Shown one piece after another: positions 26,210 through 35,975 of a DNA stretch of 64,000 nt; positions within the stretch are counted from its first letter, which is position 1; the number at the start of each line of letters is the position of its first letter. Made by a program: the position numbers and the translations under genes. The notes under the pieces are model-generated. The model did not search any database. It had not been told where the DNA came from and saw only the letters and a program-made list of their open reading frames with translations. Source of the stretch: Chroococcidiopsis sp. TS-821 (GTDB lineage: Bacteria; Cyanobacteriota; Cyanobacteriia; Cyanobacteriales; Chroococcidiopsidaceae); the NCBI RefSeq assembly GCF_002939305.1, contig NZ_MVDI01000001.1, positions 558,001-622,000 of the forward strand, given 5' to 3'.

Positions 26210-26872
26210 ATGCGTAACTCTAACAGGCAAACTCAACAAACATATGAAGAATTAAATGTTTGGTCTGCGTTTACAGACTTGATGTCCAATACATTTATGA
26301 TAGCTATGTTGTTTTTATTATTAGCTCTCGTTAAAGGTGCGATCGCGCAAACTGAAGTTGCAGAAATTCAAACTCCCAAAAGCCCTCCTCCCATACTTGT
26401 AATTGAAGACGAAGGCGCTTACAGATTCGCTTCAGGAAGTGCGGAAATTCCACCAATTATGAATGCATACATCAACAATAAAATTGTTCCAGAAATTGAG
26501 CGCAATACAAAAGAATATCAAATTAACGTTGTAGAAATTATCGGTCACACTGACGGTCAAGGCAACGGTAACGCTGCTAGTAACTTAGACCAAAACTTAG
26601 AAAAAGTCGCCAACGGAAGTATACCTGTAAGACAACTCAAAGCAGGGTCTAATGCTGACCTTGGATTGATGCGTGCTTTAGCAGTTGTTAAAGTTTTGCA
26701 GGATGTTCAATCTAAAGGAAAGCTAAAAGGTTTAAAATTTAGAGCTTATTCCGCTGCACAACTAATCTTACCCAATGGCAATTTTGCATCTGTCAATCGC
26801 CAACCAGATGCAACGCGGCGACGTATTGAAATTCGTTTTACTCGCCCAGGCGAGCCAATTAAGGTGAAGTAA
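26210..26872 (+). CDS. MotB/OmpA-domain protein (ZorB-like)
   Basis: A 220-aa protein. After a short cytoplasmic start, residues 18-45 form one transmembrane helix led by WSAFTDLMSNTFMIAMLF; Asp23 is at the position of the ion-carrying aspartate of MotB/ZorB. Residues about 75-215 are an OmpA-like peptidoglycan-binding domain with FASGSAEIPP, VVEIIGHTDGQG and RQPDATRRRIEIRF. An insertion between the strands (about 120-150) resembles ZorB more than MotB. It is the last gene of the cluster and would anchor the motor to the cell wall. Confidence 0.9.
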   Translation: MRNSNRQTQQTYEELNVWSAFTDLMSNTFMIAMLFLLLALVKGAIAQTEVAEIQTPKSPPPILVIEDEGAYRFASGSAEIPPIMNAYINNKIVPEIERNTKEYQINVVEIIGHTDGQGNGNAASNLDQNLEKVANGSIPVRQLKAGSNADLGLMRALAVVKVLQDVQSKGKLKGLKFRAYSAAQLILPNGNFASVNRQPDATRRRIEIRFTRPGEPIKVK

Positions 26873-26882
26873 TAATTAACAA

Positions 26883-27236
26883 TTAACCAAACGTAGAACC
26901 ATTCCAGCCCCACATATAACCTTTTGCGTCTGCAAATTCAATATAAACTCGACTTTTATCAACACCCAAAGCTTGATTAATCTGTTGACAAAAATCTTGG
27001 CTCATTGCTTTAGTTTGCTCTGGCTTCATCGTACCAATGCTTTTAATTTCGATATAGCAAGCTGGGTCAAGCGTACCAGCGAAAGTCATCGGAATTCCAG
27101 ACTCCAAAGCTGTCATAACATAAGATTCTGGTTTACCCAAATGTTTTGCTAATGCTGAAGAAAGATTCTTAAGTAAAGCTTCAGCATCAGATTTCTCAAC
27201 ACTAGCCACAGAAGTTTGAACTTTGATCAAAGGCAT
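26883..27236 (-). CDS. MIF-like tautomerase family protein
   Basis: A 117-aa protein of the macrophage-migration-inhibitory-factor/phenylpyruvate tautomerase family. Pro2 (Pro1 after Met removal) is the catalytic base, and SYVMTALESGIPMTFAG with YIEIKSIG are family motifs. The natural substrate is not known in bacteria. The gene converges with the ZorB-like gene, its stop lying 10 bases away. Confidence 0.9.
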   Translation of the reverse strand: MPLIKVQTSVASVEKSDAEALLKNLSSALAKHLGKPESYVMTALESGIPMTFAGTLDPACYIEIKSIGTMKPEQTKAMSQDFCQQINQALGVDKSRVYIEFADAKGYMWGWNGSTFG

Positions 27237-27350
27237 AATTCCTCCAAAATATATCTATTTACTAAATTCTTCTCTTCGTGACCTTTGAGTTTTTTGTGAT
27301 TTGTTTAAAAAACACTTTTCATGAAAATTAAAGTATCTCGAACAATGACA

Positions 27351-27369
27351 AGCAGGCAAGTCGCCTGCT
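27351..27369. terminator. Hairpin downstream of the flavin-reductase gene
   Basis: AGCAGGC and GCCTGCT are perfect 7-base arms around AAGTC, beginning 17 bases after the stop of the minus-strand flavin-reductase gene. No clear U-run follows, so it is a likely but imperfect terminator, or a mRNA-stabilising structure. Confidence 0.55.
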
Positions 27370-27385
27370 GTACCTACACTCCTAG

Positions 27386-27865
27386 TTAGCCACCATAGTT
27401 CCAACCTGTAGTTTCTAATCTAAGAGATTCACCTTCGCGGTGAACGCCCGCAGCAATCACTTCACCAACATAGATAGTATGATCGCCTTTTTCTACCGCA
27501 TCAACTACTTGACATTCAATGTAGCCTAGACTGTCAGAAATAATGGGACATCCAGTTTCGCCGATGTAAAATTCTACATCCTCAAATTTGTTACCCACAC
27601 GGCGTTGTGGTTGAAAAAATTTTTGGGCGACTTCTTTTTGTGAATCATCTAAGAAGCTGATAGCAAATACCCCGCTATTTTTAATCATTGCGTGAGATTT
27701 AGAATCTTGTTTGACACAATTGACAACTAAAGGCGGCTTAAAGGAAGCTTGCATTAACCAGCTAGCAGTAAAGCCATTGACTTCTTCTCCATCTTTGACG
27801 CCACAGATGTATAAACCGTGAGGAATTTTCCGCAACATGGTTTTTTTGGCTTGTTCGTCTAACAA
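27386..27865 (-). CDS. Flavin-reductase-like FMN-binding protein
   Basis: A 159-aa protein with the flavin-reductase-like domain: IPHGLYICGVKDGEEVNGFT, WLMQASFKPPLVVNCVKQDS and LGYIECQVVDAVEKGDHTIY. It resembles the C-terminal domain of cyanobacterial diflavin flavoproteins (Flv) but is a stand-alone protein. It probably passes electrons from NAD(P)H to flavin or oxygen. Met10 is an alternative start. Confidence 0.9.
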   Translation of the reverse strand: MLDEQAKKTMLRKIPHGLYICGVKDGEEVNGFTASWLMQASFKPPLVVNCVKQDSKSHAMIKNSGVFAISFLDDSQKEVAQKFFQPQRRVGNKFEDVEFYIGETGCPIISDSLGYIECQVVDAVEKGDHTIYVGEVIAAGVHREGESLRLETTGWNYGG

Positions 27866-27956
27866 GGGTTTTTCTCCTATTGGATTGCTACATCGCTAAG
27901 TTTAACGAACCACAAAGACACAAGGGACTCAAAGAGAAGAATAATTAGAGATTTTA

Positions 27957-28745
27957 TTAAGATGCTGTGGGTTGGTGTGGGCGGAATAGGTGAGAGTGTT
28001 CAGGATGGTATAAGCGAGAACGGGCGGCGGTTGCTGTGAGGGCGGGGCTAATAATATAAAGAGTGGTGCGAATTAGGTTCTCTGCTTGAGTAACTTTTGC
28101 CATTTCTGTTAACGTTGTCAAAATAATTTTCTCATCTGACCAACCAACGCGGAAGCAAATTGCGACTGGAGTGTGTGCTGGGTAGTGTTCGAGAAGTTGG
28201 CTTTGGGCTTTGTCTGCGTGACGCGCACTCAGATATAAGCAAAGACTTGCTTGATGTGCTGCAAGTGAGGATAATTCTTCGGTTGCGGGAACTTCTGTGC
28301 GTCCGCTAATCCGACCAAGGATAATAGTTTGTACAACTCCAGGAATTGTTAGCTCAACATTGAGTTTAGCCGCCGCCGCTTGAAAAGCACTAATTCCAGG
28401 AATCACCTCAAAGGGAATATCGGCTTCTGCTAAGGCTTGCATTTGTTCGTGGATCGCACTATAGAGACTCGGATCGCCCGATTGCAGTCGTACGACTGAT
28501 TTATGCGATCGCACGCGTTCCACCATTACAGGCAAAATATCTTCTAAAGTCTTATTCGCTGTTCTAATTATTTCGGCATCCGAGCGACAATATTGTAAAA
28601 TCTCGCGTGGAACAAGCGAATCGGCAAACAATACCACATCCGCCTGTGCGAGAATTTTTTGTGCTTTGACCGTTAAAAGATCTGGATCTCCAGGACCTGC
28701 ACCTACAAGATAAACTTTCGGTAAGAGTGATGTTGAATTATTCAT
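27957..28745 (-). CDS. cobM: Precorrin-4 C(11)-methyltransferase
   Basis: A 262-aa SAM-dependent tetrapyrrole methylase in B12 synthesis. It begins KVYLVGAGPGDPDLLTVKA, followed by ADVVLFADSLVP, RLQSGDPSLYSA and VIPGISAFQAAAAKL. ADSLVP with SGDPSLY is the CobM/CbiF pattern. It shares the cobalamin pathway with cbiA but lies 16 kb away. It is followed, in transcription order, by nothing linked; lgt is upstream with a 37-base gap. Confidence 0.95.
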   Translation of the reverse strand: MNNSTSLLPKVYLVGAGPGDPDLLTVKAQKILAQADVVLFADSLVPREILQYCRSDAEIIRTANKTLEDILPVMVERVRSHKSVVRLQSGDPSLYSAIHEQMQALAEADIPFEVIPGISAFQAAAAKLNVELTIPGVVQTIILGRISGRTEVPATEELSSLAAHQASLCLYLSARHADKAQSQLLEHYPAHTPVAICFRVGWSDEKIILTTLTEMAKVTQAENLIRTTLYIISPALTATAARSRLYHPEHSHLFRPHQPTAS

Positions 28746-28782
28746 GCGTCAAAGGTAAGTATAGACCCTTAATCTTACTTTC

Positions 28783-29649
28783 TCATCCCTCACCTTTCAC
28801 TTCTTCCTCTACCACATCAGGTAAAGCCCGTTTGTAGACATATAACCAAACTAAGCCTACTAATCCGACCGCGATTCCTGTTAAACTAACTACCTGAGCA
28901 ACGCGTAGTGGCCCAAGCATTAAACTATCAGTGCGCAATCCTTCAATCCAAACGCGTCCCAAGCTATAAGCAACGAGATAAACAAGAAACAATGTGCCAG
29001 TCTTTAGGCGTTGTTTACCTCGTACATCTCTCACGAATAAAGTGATTAACAACGCAAATACCATCAAATTCCACAGCGATTCATACAAAAAGGTGGGATG
29101 GAAGTAAGCGAAATTGGCAAATTCTGGCGGACGCATTTCGGGAGGGATATACAGTCTCCAAGGTAGATTTGTTGGATTTCCAAAAGCTTCGGAGTTGAAA
29201 AAATTACCCCAACGACCAATTGCCTGCCCTAAAATGAGTGAGGGGGCGACTAAATCGGCTAACTGCCAAAACGAAACTCGCCGGATGCGTGCGAAAATCA
29301 GCGCAGCCAGCAAACCACCAATAATTGCTCCGTGAATGGCAATTCCTCCTTGCCAAATCGCAATAATCCGCTCAGGATTCTGCGCGTATTCTGACCACTC
29401 AAATAAGACATAGTATAAACGCGCAGCAGGTATTGCGCCAATAACTAACCAAATTGCTAAGTCACCGATTAAATCTGGATTGACTTTGCGTTGCTTCGCG
29501 AGATACTGCGAAAGCGTAATGCCAATTAATACAGCTGAAGCGATAAGTAAACCATACCAGCGGATTGTGATTGGTCCAATATTAATAAAAATAGGACCTG
29601 GAGAAGCAAACTGAGCCAGTAAGTGGGAAGCTAGTAACATTAGCAACAC
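28783..29649 (-). CDS. lgt: Prolipoprotein diacylglyceryl transferase
   Basis: A 288-aa membrane enzyme that adds diacylglycerol from phosphatidylglycerol to the lipobox Cys of prolipoproteins. Seven helices are visible, with [13 protein letters not shown] and the Lgt signature [15 protein letters not shown] (about 145-160). Length is normal. The short acidic tail ([10 protein letters not shown]) is cytoplasmic. The gap to cobM is 37 bases. Confidence 0.97.
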   Translation of the reverse strand: MLLMLLASHLLAQFASPGPIFINIGPITIRWYGLLIASAVLIGITLSQYLAKQRKVNPDLIGDLAIWLVIGAIPAARLYYVLFEWSEYAQNPERIIAIWQGGIAIHGAIIGGLLAALIFARIRRVSFWQLADLVAPSLILGQAIGRWGNFFNSEAFGNPTNLPWRLYIPPEMRPPEFANFAYFHPTFLYESLWNLMVFALLITLFVRDVRGKQRLKTGTLFLVYLVAYSLGRVWIEGLRTDSLMLGPLRVAQVVSLTGIAVGLVGLVWLYVYKRALPDVVEEEVKGEG

Positions 29650-29847
29650 CCAGAAACGATCGTTACCAGATCATCATACGAGGGGCTAGGGGTAGAGAGC
29701 TAGGAAGTAGAAATTACGTTAACGTCGTATAAGCGCCTAAATCTCCCACTCGTGAAGACTTTACAGGGTGGAAAGACTTGGTTCGCGCGATTACAGGGGT
29801 AGATTGTCCCCTTAGACACCGCTTTTTAACTTAAAATTTCAAATTTG

Positions 29848-30915
29848 ATGATGAGTAGTCAAAGCACAAAGCAAACGCTAGAGACAACAATACCAATTAC
29901 TGCACCGCAACAACTTTTGGGTCTAAGTTTAGCCGAGTTGACTGACTGGGTAGTTTCTCAAGGACAACCAGCGTATCGCGGGCGACAGCTATATGAGTGG
30001 ATTTACAAAAAAGGCGCGCGATCGCTTGACGTAATTTCTGTTTTCCCCAAAACATGGCGGGCGGCGATTGCTGATGTTTCCATTGGGCGATCGCAAATTT
30101 ACTATCGTTCGGTTGCGCCGGATGAAACCGTTAAGTATCTGCTACAGCTGAGTGATGGAAAAATTATCGAAACTGTCGGTATTCCTACCAAAAAGCGTCT
30201 CACAGTTTGCGTTTCTACGCAAGTCGGTTGCCCGATGGCGTGCGATTTTTGCGCGACAGGAAAAGGCGGCTTTATGCGTAACCTAGGGGTACATGAAATT
30301 ATCGACCAAGTTTTAACTGTTCAAGAAGACTGGCAACGCCGCGTTAGCCATATCGTGTTTATGGGAATGGGCGAACCGTTGCTCAATACCGCCAATGTTG
30401 TTGCAGCTATCAAATCATTAAATCAAGACGTTGGAATTGGACAGCGTGGAATCACAATTTCTACGGTCGGTATTCCTGGACATATCGCACGCTTAGCACA
30501 GCATCAACTCCAAGTGACTCTGGCTGTTAGCCTTCACGCTGCCAATCAAGCGTTACGCGAAAAACTAATTCCGAGTGCGCGTTATTACCCTTTAGAAAAT
30601 TTAATCGACGAGTGTTATCAATACGTACAAATTACTGGTCGCCGAATTACTTTTGAATATATTCTCCTTGCTGGAGTAAATGATAGTACAAAACAAGCAG
30701 CCGAGTTAGCTCAGCTGCTGCGCGGGTTTCAAACTCACGTGAATTTAATCCCTTACAACCCCATTCGGGAAGCGGACTACCAGCGTCCCACTTTTCGCGG
30801 AATTCAAGCTTTTGTTGACGTCTTGCATCAACATCAAATTGCGGTTAGCGTGCGTTACTCGCGTGGTTTGGAGGCTGATGCTGCTTGTGGGCAATTGCGG
30901 GCAGCGCAGGCTTAA
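29848..30915 (+). CDS. rlmN: 23S rRNA (adenine-2503-C2)/tRNA(adenine-37) radical SAM methyltransferase
   Basis: A 355-aa radical SAM enzyme from ATG 29848 (ATG 29851 is also possible). The cluster-binding CxxxCxxC is Cys128, Cys132, Cys135 ([12 protein letters not shown]), and the methyl-carrier Cys347 near the C-terminus (ADAACGQL) is present. It methylates C2 of A2503 and A37 of some tRNAs. The 3' end overlaps a minus-strand zinc-ribbon gene by up to 171 bases. Confidence 0.97.
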   Translation: MMSSQSTKQTLETTIPITAPQQLLGLSLAELTDWVVSQGQPAYRGRQLYEWIYKKGARSLDVISVFPKTWRAAIADVSIGRSQIYYRSVAPDETVKYLLQLSDGKIIETVGIPTKKRLTVCVSTQVGCPMACDFCATGKGGFMRNLGVHEIIDQVLTVQEDWQRRVSHIVFMGMGEPLLNTANVVAAIKSLNQDVGIGQRGITISTVGIPGHIARLAQHQLQVTLAVSLHAANQALREKLIPSARYYPLENLIDECYQYVQITGRRITFEYILLAGVNDSTKQAAELAQLLRGFQTHVNLIPYNPIREADYQRPTFRGIQAFVDVLHQHQIAVSVRYSRGLEADAACGQLRAAQA

Positions 30916-31089
30916 ACGCTGCGCGTCAACACCTGGCGCGTAAGCTTCTACTACTTTCCCTGTTACAGCACACGTTACCATCAAGTAATCGCAGCAGGAG
31001 CATTGTGTCCGAATCAACCGACTTTGAGGTAGGTGATGGCGTTCTCCCTCACTGCCGCAGTTTGGACACCGAATTTTTTGTACAAGCAT
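30745..31089 (-). CDS. Small zinc-ribbon protein, C-terminus extended antisense to rlmN
   Basis: From ATG 31089 the first 65 residues are a zinc ribbon: [14 protein letters not shown] and [19 protein letters not shown]. Small cyanobacterial proteins of this type are about 60-65 aa and are often labelled PriA-like, ending near AYAPG. Here the frame continues about 45 residues further as sequence antisense to rlmN, with no family resemblance. A lost stop codon or a frameshift near 30900 would explain this. The core is convincing; the true end is uncertain. Confidence 0.7.
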   Translation of the reverse strand: MLVQKIRCPNCGSEGERHHLPQSRLIRTQCSCCDYLMVTCAVTGKVVEAYAPGVDAQRLSLRCPQLPTSSISLQTTRVTHANRNLMLMQDVNKSLNSAKSGTLVVRFPNGVVRD

Positions 31090-31615
31090 CTTAAACCTCT
31101 CGAAGCAAGCAGTTTTGAAAAGGAAAGAAAAATTAACTTGGAAATACAACGAACATACAGGACTAAACAAAAAGCAACAAATCTTAAATTTTTAGCTAAA
31201 TTGCGATCTCTACACCTTAGGAAGATGTTTCTCCTTTATTTAGCTTGCCATTACATTATCAAAGTTGTCATATAACCTAGGGGATAGAAAGTAACAAACC
31301 ATTTTGATTTTACTTTTGTTTTTGCTGATCCCCGTCTATATTTCTTCTACATTGTACTGTTTTAATCTAATTTAGCTAGATATTTAATTTTAAATTCAAC
31401 TTTAATTACATGACTAGACGAAGACTGTTGTCTGCATAACAAAGCAACCTCTAATCTGCCTTATGGTGGAGCTTTCGCTATCCATATTTAACATTTACTT
31501 AAGATTTCAGTTCTGCCGAAAGATAGATTAACGAGTAACAAAAAGCTGACAATGCCGACGAGGAAAACATCGGCACTCATCAACACCGTAGAGTTGATTT
31601 CAGATGTTTTCTATC
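31090..31615. other. Intergenic region, 526 bases, between zinc-ribbon gene and uvrC
   Basis: Two plus-strand frames across 30885-31275 show no family match and run antisense to the zinc-ribbon gene. The rest is AT-rich. Near its right end a TGCCGA...TCGGCA hairpin (31553-31575) lies downstream of uvrC and may end that transcript. Confidence 0.5.
31553..31575 (-). terminator. Putative terminator of uvrC
   Basis: TGCCGA (31553-31558) and TCGGCA (31570-31575) are complementary arms 41 bases beyond the uvrC stop codon. On the minus strand a TTG-rich stretch with CTTTTTG follows within about 20 bases. The loop is 11 bases, so the structure is moderate. Confidence 0.5.
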
Positions 31616-33517
31616 TTAAGAAGGATGAAAATAATTATAAATTTCTTGAGCTAGGTGCGAACCAATTCCTGGTGCGGCGGCTAATTGTTCCGGAGTAGCC
31701 TGACGAATATAGTCAATCGAACGGAAATGGGCAAGTAGCTGTTTTTGGCGGTGGTAACCCAAGCCAGGAATTTCATCTAAACGCGATCGCCGTAACTTAT
31801 CACTACGCTGCTGGCGGTGGAACGTGACAGCAAAACGGTGAGCTTCATCGCGCAAGCGCCGTAGTAATTGTACTCCTGGTTGTTCAGCTTCAGTAAGTAG
31901 CGGCTGCGATTCGCCTGGTAAAAAGATTTCTTCGCGCTGCTTGGCAAGGCTAACGACGCGCAACTCATCCATTAAATTCATCTCTTGCAATACCGCCACA
32001 ACGGATGATAACTGTCCTTTACCACCGTCAATCATCACAAGATCGGGCCAGTCAGGGTTTCCTACGCGCTGTAATTGCGGATCTTCAGCATACTTACGAA
32101 AGCGACGCTGAATCACTTCCGCAAGGCTGGCAAAATCATCAGAGTGACCAGAGGTAACTGTCGGATTCTTAATTTTATAGTGGCGATAGTATTGCTTTGC
32201 GGGTAAACCATCAATGAATACAACTTGAGATGCTACAGCGTTTGAACCTTGAATATGCGAAATGTCGTAACCTTCAATGCGGTGCGGTAAATCGGGTAAG
32301 TCAACAATTGCGGCGAGATCTTCCATTGCTTGCGTATTGCGATCGCTCAATTTCTGCGCGCGTTGTAATTCGTACTGCGCATTACGTTCTACCATCTCAA
32401 TTAATTCAGCTTTGGTAGCACGTTGTGGTGCGACAATTGTCACTTTCCGCGCTTTGCGATCGCTCAAGACATCGGCAAGCATTTCCGCATCGGGTAATTC
32501 ATGCTGCACTAAAATCTCTGTGGGAATTTCTACTGCATCAGCGGTTTGGTAATGCTCCTCTAAGACTCGTTGTAAAATCGCTCCAGGTTCTGCGTGCGCG
32601 TCTGCGACAAATCCCAAGCGTCCGACTAACTGTCCCGCCCGAATTTGAAACAACTGCACGCAAGCATGATTTTCATCGGCGGCAAGTGCGATCGCATCGC
32701 GCGATACCGTATCATCAGGTAACGACACCTTTTGTTCTGCACTCAAAGACTTTAACCCCGCAATCTGATCGCGAATTCGGGCTGCAGATTCAAAATTCAG
32801 TGCTTCTGCTGACTTGTGCATTTGTTCAGTAAGAATATCGATCAGTTCCTGCGTTCTGCCTTGAAATACCATCGCTACTTTTTGTACAGTTTTGCGGTAT
32901 TCTTCCGGAGAAATCAGCTTCTGACAAACACCTGGACATCGTCCTAAATCGTAGTTGAGGCACGGGCGGTCTTTAAATAGCGGTTGCGGTCGTTGTTTCA
33001 GTGCAAAAATTCGCTTCGACAACCGTAAGATATTGCGTAGTAACCGCGAGTCGGTGTACGGTCCGTAAAATTTATCTTCTTTTTTACCTTGACGGCGGTT
33101 GCGCGTGATAAAGATTCTGGGATATTCTTCTGACCAAGTAATACAGACATAAGGGTATTTTTTATCATCTTTGAGCAGCACGTTGAAATACGGCTGATGC
33201 TGCTTGATTAAGTTCGCTTCGAGTGCTAGGGCTTCAGCTTCTGTATCTGTGACAATAAATTCAATTTCTGTTACTTGTCGCACCATCAGCGCGATGCGTT
33301 CGCTGAGTTTCTGTGATTCCCGAAAGTAGGAACGAACCCGCGATCGCAATTTGCGTGATTTACCGATGTACATAATGCGATCGCTCGCATCGCGCATCAA
33401 ATAAACTCCAGGTTCAGCCGGAATTTCTTTTAAACGCTGTGCTAAACGTTCTGGCTCTTTAATGAGTGGTAGTGTTTTTGTCACTAATGTTTTGGATGGC
33501 AGTGCGTGCGATTTCAT
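31616..33517 (-). CDS. uvrC: Excinuclease ABC subunit C
   Basis: A 633-aa nucleotide-excision-repair nuclease that makes both incisions around a lesion held by UvrB. The N-terminal GIY-YIG domain ([20 protein letters not shown]) makes the 3' cut, the UVR motif ([14 protein letters not shown]) contacts UvrB, the RNase H-like endonuclease domain ([13 protein letters not shown]) makes the 5' cut, and C-terminal helix-hairpin-helix repeats ([28 protein letters not shown]) bind DNA. Complete. Confidence 0.98.
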   Translation of the reverse strand: MKSHALPSKTLVTKTLPLIKEPERLAQRLKEIPAEPGVYLMRDASDRIMYIGKSRKLRSRVRSYFRESQKLSERIALMVRQVTEIEFIVTDTEAEALALEANLIKQHQPYFNVLLKDDKKYPYVCITWSEEYPRIFITRNRRQGKKEDKFYGPYTDSRLLRNILRLSKRIFALKQRPQPLFKDRPCLNYDLGRCPGVCQKLISPEEYRKTVQKVAMVFQGRTQELIDILTEQMHKSAEALNFESAARIRDQIAGLKSLSAEQKVSLPDDTVSRDAIALAADENHACVQLFQIRAGQLVGRLGFVADAHAEPGAILQRVLEEHYQTADAVEIPTEILVQHELPDAEMLADVLSDRKARKVTIVAPQRATKAELIEMVERNAQYELQRAQKLSDRNTQAMEDLAAIVDLPDLPHRIEGYDISHIQGSNAVASQVVFIDGLPAKQYYRHYKIKNPTVTSGHSDDFASLAEVIQRRFRKYAEDPQLQRVGNPDWPDLVMIDGGKGQLSSVVAVLQEMNLMDELRVVSLAKQREEIFLPGESQPLLTEAEQPGVQLLRRLRDEAHRFAVTFHRQQRSDKLRRSRLDEIPGLGYHRQKQLLAHFRSIDYIRQATPEQLAAAPGIGSHLAQEIYNYFHPS

Positions 33518-33976
33518 TTTGATACGAGAATTAAATATCCGTTGAATTACGCTTTTTGCTGGCTGGCTATTTGCAATATTAATGATTTACTACCACGTGC
33601 TAGCTTGCTGAATCCCAAAAAGTCTTGAGATGCAATTTGTAACTTTGAACGCTGGCTCATAAGCCTTAAAGTTTACCTTTTAAGTTTAATTATGAGGATC
33701 TACAGATTGCTCTATATCAATCCTAGAAGTAACTACAGCATTTTGTTACTCAATTTTTGTGGTGATACTACTGATTTCAATTTTTTTGATTGTTTGATAT
33801 AATACTCAAAAACTTAGCGTTTAAAGTTGCTATCAAATTCAGGCTGCCAAAGATGAAATTATAACGAGTAGGAGCTAGTAAGACTGACATTTATAGTGTC
33901 AAAGCTTAGATTAGTATCTAGATGCAGATATAACATTTTATACTTATACGCTTTCCTAAAATACTAAAGCACAGCC
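33518..33976. other. Divergent intergenic region, 459 bases
   Basis: This gap lies between uvrC (minus) and the 59-aa ORF (plus). It has a TATAAT at 33798-33803 that could be the -10 of a plus-strand promoter, but the -35 (TTTCAA near 33775) is weak. I see no gene. A leader of about 165 bases would then precede the small ORF. Confidence 0.45.
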
Positions 33977-34156
33977 ATGAATTTGGAAGAATTTGAGACT
34001 CAATATCGAAATACACTTGAGCGCAGCCTCAATCAACTGCAAACAACGGTTTTGTTGCTAGCACAATTAGAAGCAAATATTGCTTCTGTAAGTAGAGATC
34101 TCCAAACTCTCAGCCAAACCGTAGAAGATTTTATCAGCGAGCAGAAAGCACAGTAA
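33977..34156 (+). CDS. Small helical protein of unknown function, 59 aa
   Basis: An ATG-TAA frame begins MNLEEFETQYRNTLERSLNQ and continues as alternating Leu/Gln/Ala helices (LLLAQLEANIASVSRDLQTL), ending KAQ. It has a heptad-like hydrophobic pattern, so a short coiled coil or two-helix bundle is likely. It is below usual size cut-offs. The response-regulator gene converges with it 16 bases away. Family not recognised. Confidence 0.6.
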   Translation: MNLEEFETQYRNTLERSLNQLQTTVLLLAQLEANIASVSRDLQTLSQTVEDFISEQKAQ

Positions 34157-34172
34157 TCAAAACTTACCTATT

Positions 34173-34646
34173 TTAAGTAGTCAAGGTAGCTAATTCTTCC
34201 TTAATTGCTTGTTTTAACTCTGTTAAATTTACTGGCTTAACAAAATACCGCGTAGCGCCTAGGCTTAACGCCCGCTGTTGATCGGCGCTAAAAGCAAACG
34301 CAGAAACTACAAATATTGGAATATCTTGCCAGTCGGCTCGGTTTTGCAGCTTTTCTAATAAAGTATAGCCATCAATATCTGGTAACTTTAAGTCTAATAA
34401 AATAAGTTGGGGCTGAAACTCAGTCATCTTTTGAAAAAAACAGGTGCCATCAGCCAAGCTGAGAATCTCGTAACCGCAAAAACTTAGGTAATCATCAAGC
34501 ATCTGGCGGTTCAAATCATTGTCTTCTACGATAAGAATTTTGCTACGGACAGTAGCAGACGGAATAACAGCACTGGAATCAATCGTAGAGCTTTGCGGAT
34601 CGCCGTTCACAACTTCTTCAGATATAGTAGTCACCAACTGTAACAT
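34173..34646 (-). CDS. Single-domain response regulator (CheY/PatA-like receiver)
   Basis: A 157-aa protein. After about 35 disordered residues comes a receiver domain (36-155) with Glu41/Asp42, the phospho-acceptor Asp85 in LILLDLKLPDIDG, the Ser/Thr at about 115 (VVSAF) and Lys137 (FVKPVN). No output domain exists, so it acts by binding another protein. Its cognate kinase is not in the window. Confidence 0.9.
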   Translation of the reverse strand: MLQLVTTISEEVVNGDPQSSTIDSSAVIPSATVRSKILIVEDNDLNRQMLDDYLSFCGYEILSLADGTCFFQKMTEFQPQLILLDLKLPDIDGYTLLEKLQNRADWQDIPIFVVSAFAFSADQQRALSLGATRYFVKPVNLTELKQAIKEELATLTT

Positions 34647-35198
34647 TTATGATGAAGTTTCTCCTCATGCATAGGATTATCATATTTTTCGGAAATTAAT
34701 TAGCCATAGAAAAATATTTATATTAATTTTATCTTTATTTAACAGTTATGTGCCTATTATCTAGCAAAATTGCCTTCTTTTGTAGCAAACTGACCTAAAT
34801 GTATAAAACTACAGCATGGATGGTGGTGACAGAAGTCATACTAGCTGAAAAAAGTTTTTTGAATAAATGGCATATTAGTGGACAAAGAATTGCATAACTT
34901 TGACTTGCGTGCGAATAAAGCAAGACTTTGTCAGTTTTCTGTGCAACTTTGCTAAAAAAGAGAAAATCAGCTTAAATAAATGAAAATAAATCAATAACTT
35001 TAAAATCGAGAAATTTCTGGTTATTTTGGTATCCTAAAAGCGTTTTTAGCGAATATCTGCTTAAAAAAAACGAGTAGTGTCAATTATTGATAAACTTTAA
35101 ATTGGCGATCGCCAATCTAGGGTATTCTGGGCTTAAGATTTAAAAACTCATTAAGATTCTGATAAAAAATAATTATAAATCGCTTGGAGTACAAGGCG
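34647..35198. other. Divergent intergenic region, 552 bases
   Basis: AT-rich sequence between the response regulator (minus) and deoC (plus). It contains the 16-base HIP1-centred palindrome at 35101-35116 and several short T-runs. No gene or clear promoter is seen; the deoC start has GGAG 9 bases upstream. Confidence 0.5.
35101..35116. repeat. HIP1 site inside a 16-base palindrome
   Basis: ATTGGCGATCGCCAAT is a perfect 16-base palindrome containing the octamer GCGATCGC, the Highly Iterated Palindrome of cyanobacteria. It is one of many HIP1 copies in the window and the longest palindromic context I saw. Confidence 0.9.
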
Positions 35199-35888
35199 AT
35201 GGCTGCTGATTATCCAGATATAGATATTGCGCCGTTGATTGACCATGCGCTGCTCAACCCTACAGCAACAGCAGAGCAAGTACAACTGTGTTGCGAACAA
35301 GCAGATCGCTTTCAATTTGCAACCGTTTGCGTTTATCCTTGTCATGTTCGTCAAGCTGCTGAACTCTTGCACGGCAAAAATCCGCAAGTTTGTACAGTAG
35401 TCGGATTTCCGACAGGTGCGACGACTTCTGCGGTTAAGCTTTATGAAGCACAAGAAGCAGTAGACAATGGTGCAACTGAGTTAGATGTTGTAATTAACCT
35501 CGGTTGGCTCAAAGCGGGTAAAACCGAGCCACTACACCGAGAAGTTGCTGAAATTTGCGAAGCCACAGGAAAAACCGTCAAAGCGATTTTGGAAACTACC
35601 CTACTGACAGATGCGGAAAAACGTCTTGCTGCAGAAATATGTATGGACGCTGGGGTCGCCTTTTTGAAAACAAGTACTGGTTGGAATGGAGGGGCGACGG
35701 TCGCGGATGTAAAACTTTTAAAAGAAGTTGCCAAAGACCGTGTAGGAATTAAAGCGTCTGGAGGAATTCGCACAATTGAACAAGCTTTTGACTTAATTAT
35801 GGCAGGTGCGACACGCTTAGGCACCTCGCGTGGTCCAGAATTGATTCGCCAACGCGATAACCTGGATAAAGAGGCAGTAGATTTATAG
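35199..35888 (+). CDS. deoC: Deoxyribose-phosphate aldolase
   Basis: A 229-aa class I aldolase that splits 2-deoxyribose-5-phosphate into glyceraldehyde-3-phosphate and acetaldehyde. The Schiff-base Lys157 lies in [10 protein letters not shown], with Asp96 (LDVVIN) and Lys185 (VGIKASGGI) completing the site. ATG 35199 with GGAG upstream is preferred over a TTG at 35184. The recO gene follows after 87 bases. Confidence 0.96.
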   Translation: MAADYPDIDIAPLIDHALLNPTATAEQVQLCCEQADRFQFATVCVYPCHVRQAAELLHGKNPQVCTVVGFPTGATTSAVKLYEAQEAVDNGATELDVVINLGWLKAGKTEPLHREVAEICEATGKTVKAILETTLLTDAEKRLAAEICMDAGVAFLKTSTGWNGGATVADVKLLKEVAKDRVGIKASGGIRTIEQAFDLIMAGATRLGTSRGPELIRQRDNLDKEAVDL

Positions 35889-35975
35889 GGTAAACGTTTA
35901 AAGGTTAAGTGACTTTAGTGATTGCCGATGACTTCTAATGCCTTGCTATCTTCTCTAGCCCTCAGCACCTAATTT

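Noticed and set aside
24683-26872. Flagellar MotA/MotB assignment
   Set aside because: No flagellar genes occur in the window, cyanobacteria lack flagella, and the long ZorA-like tail and inserted OmpA domain fit ZorAB better.
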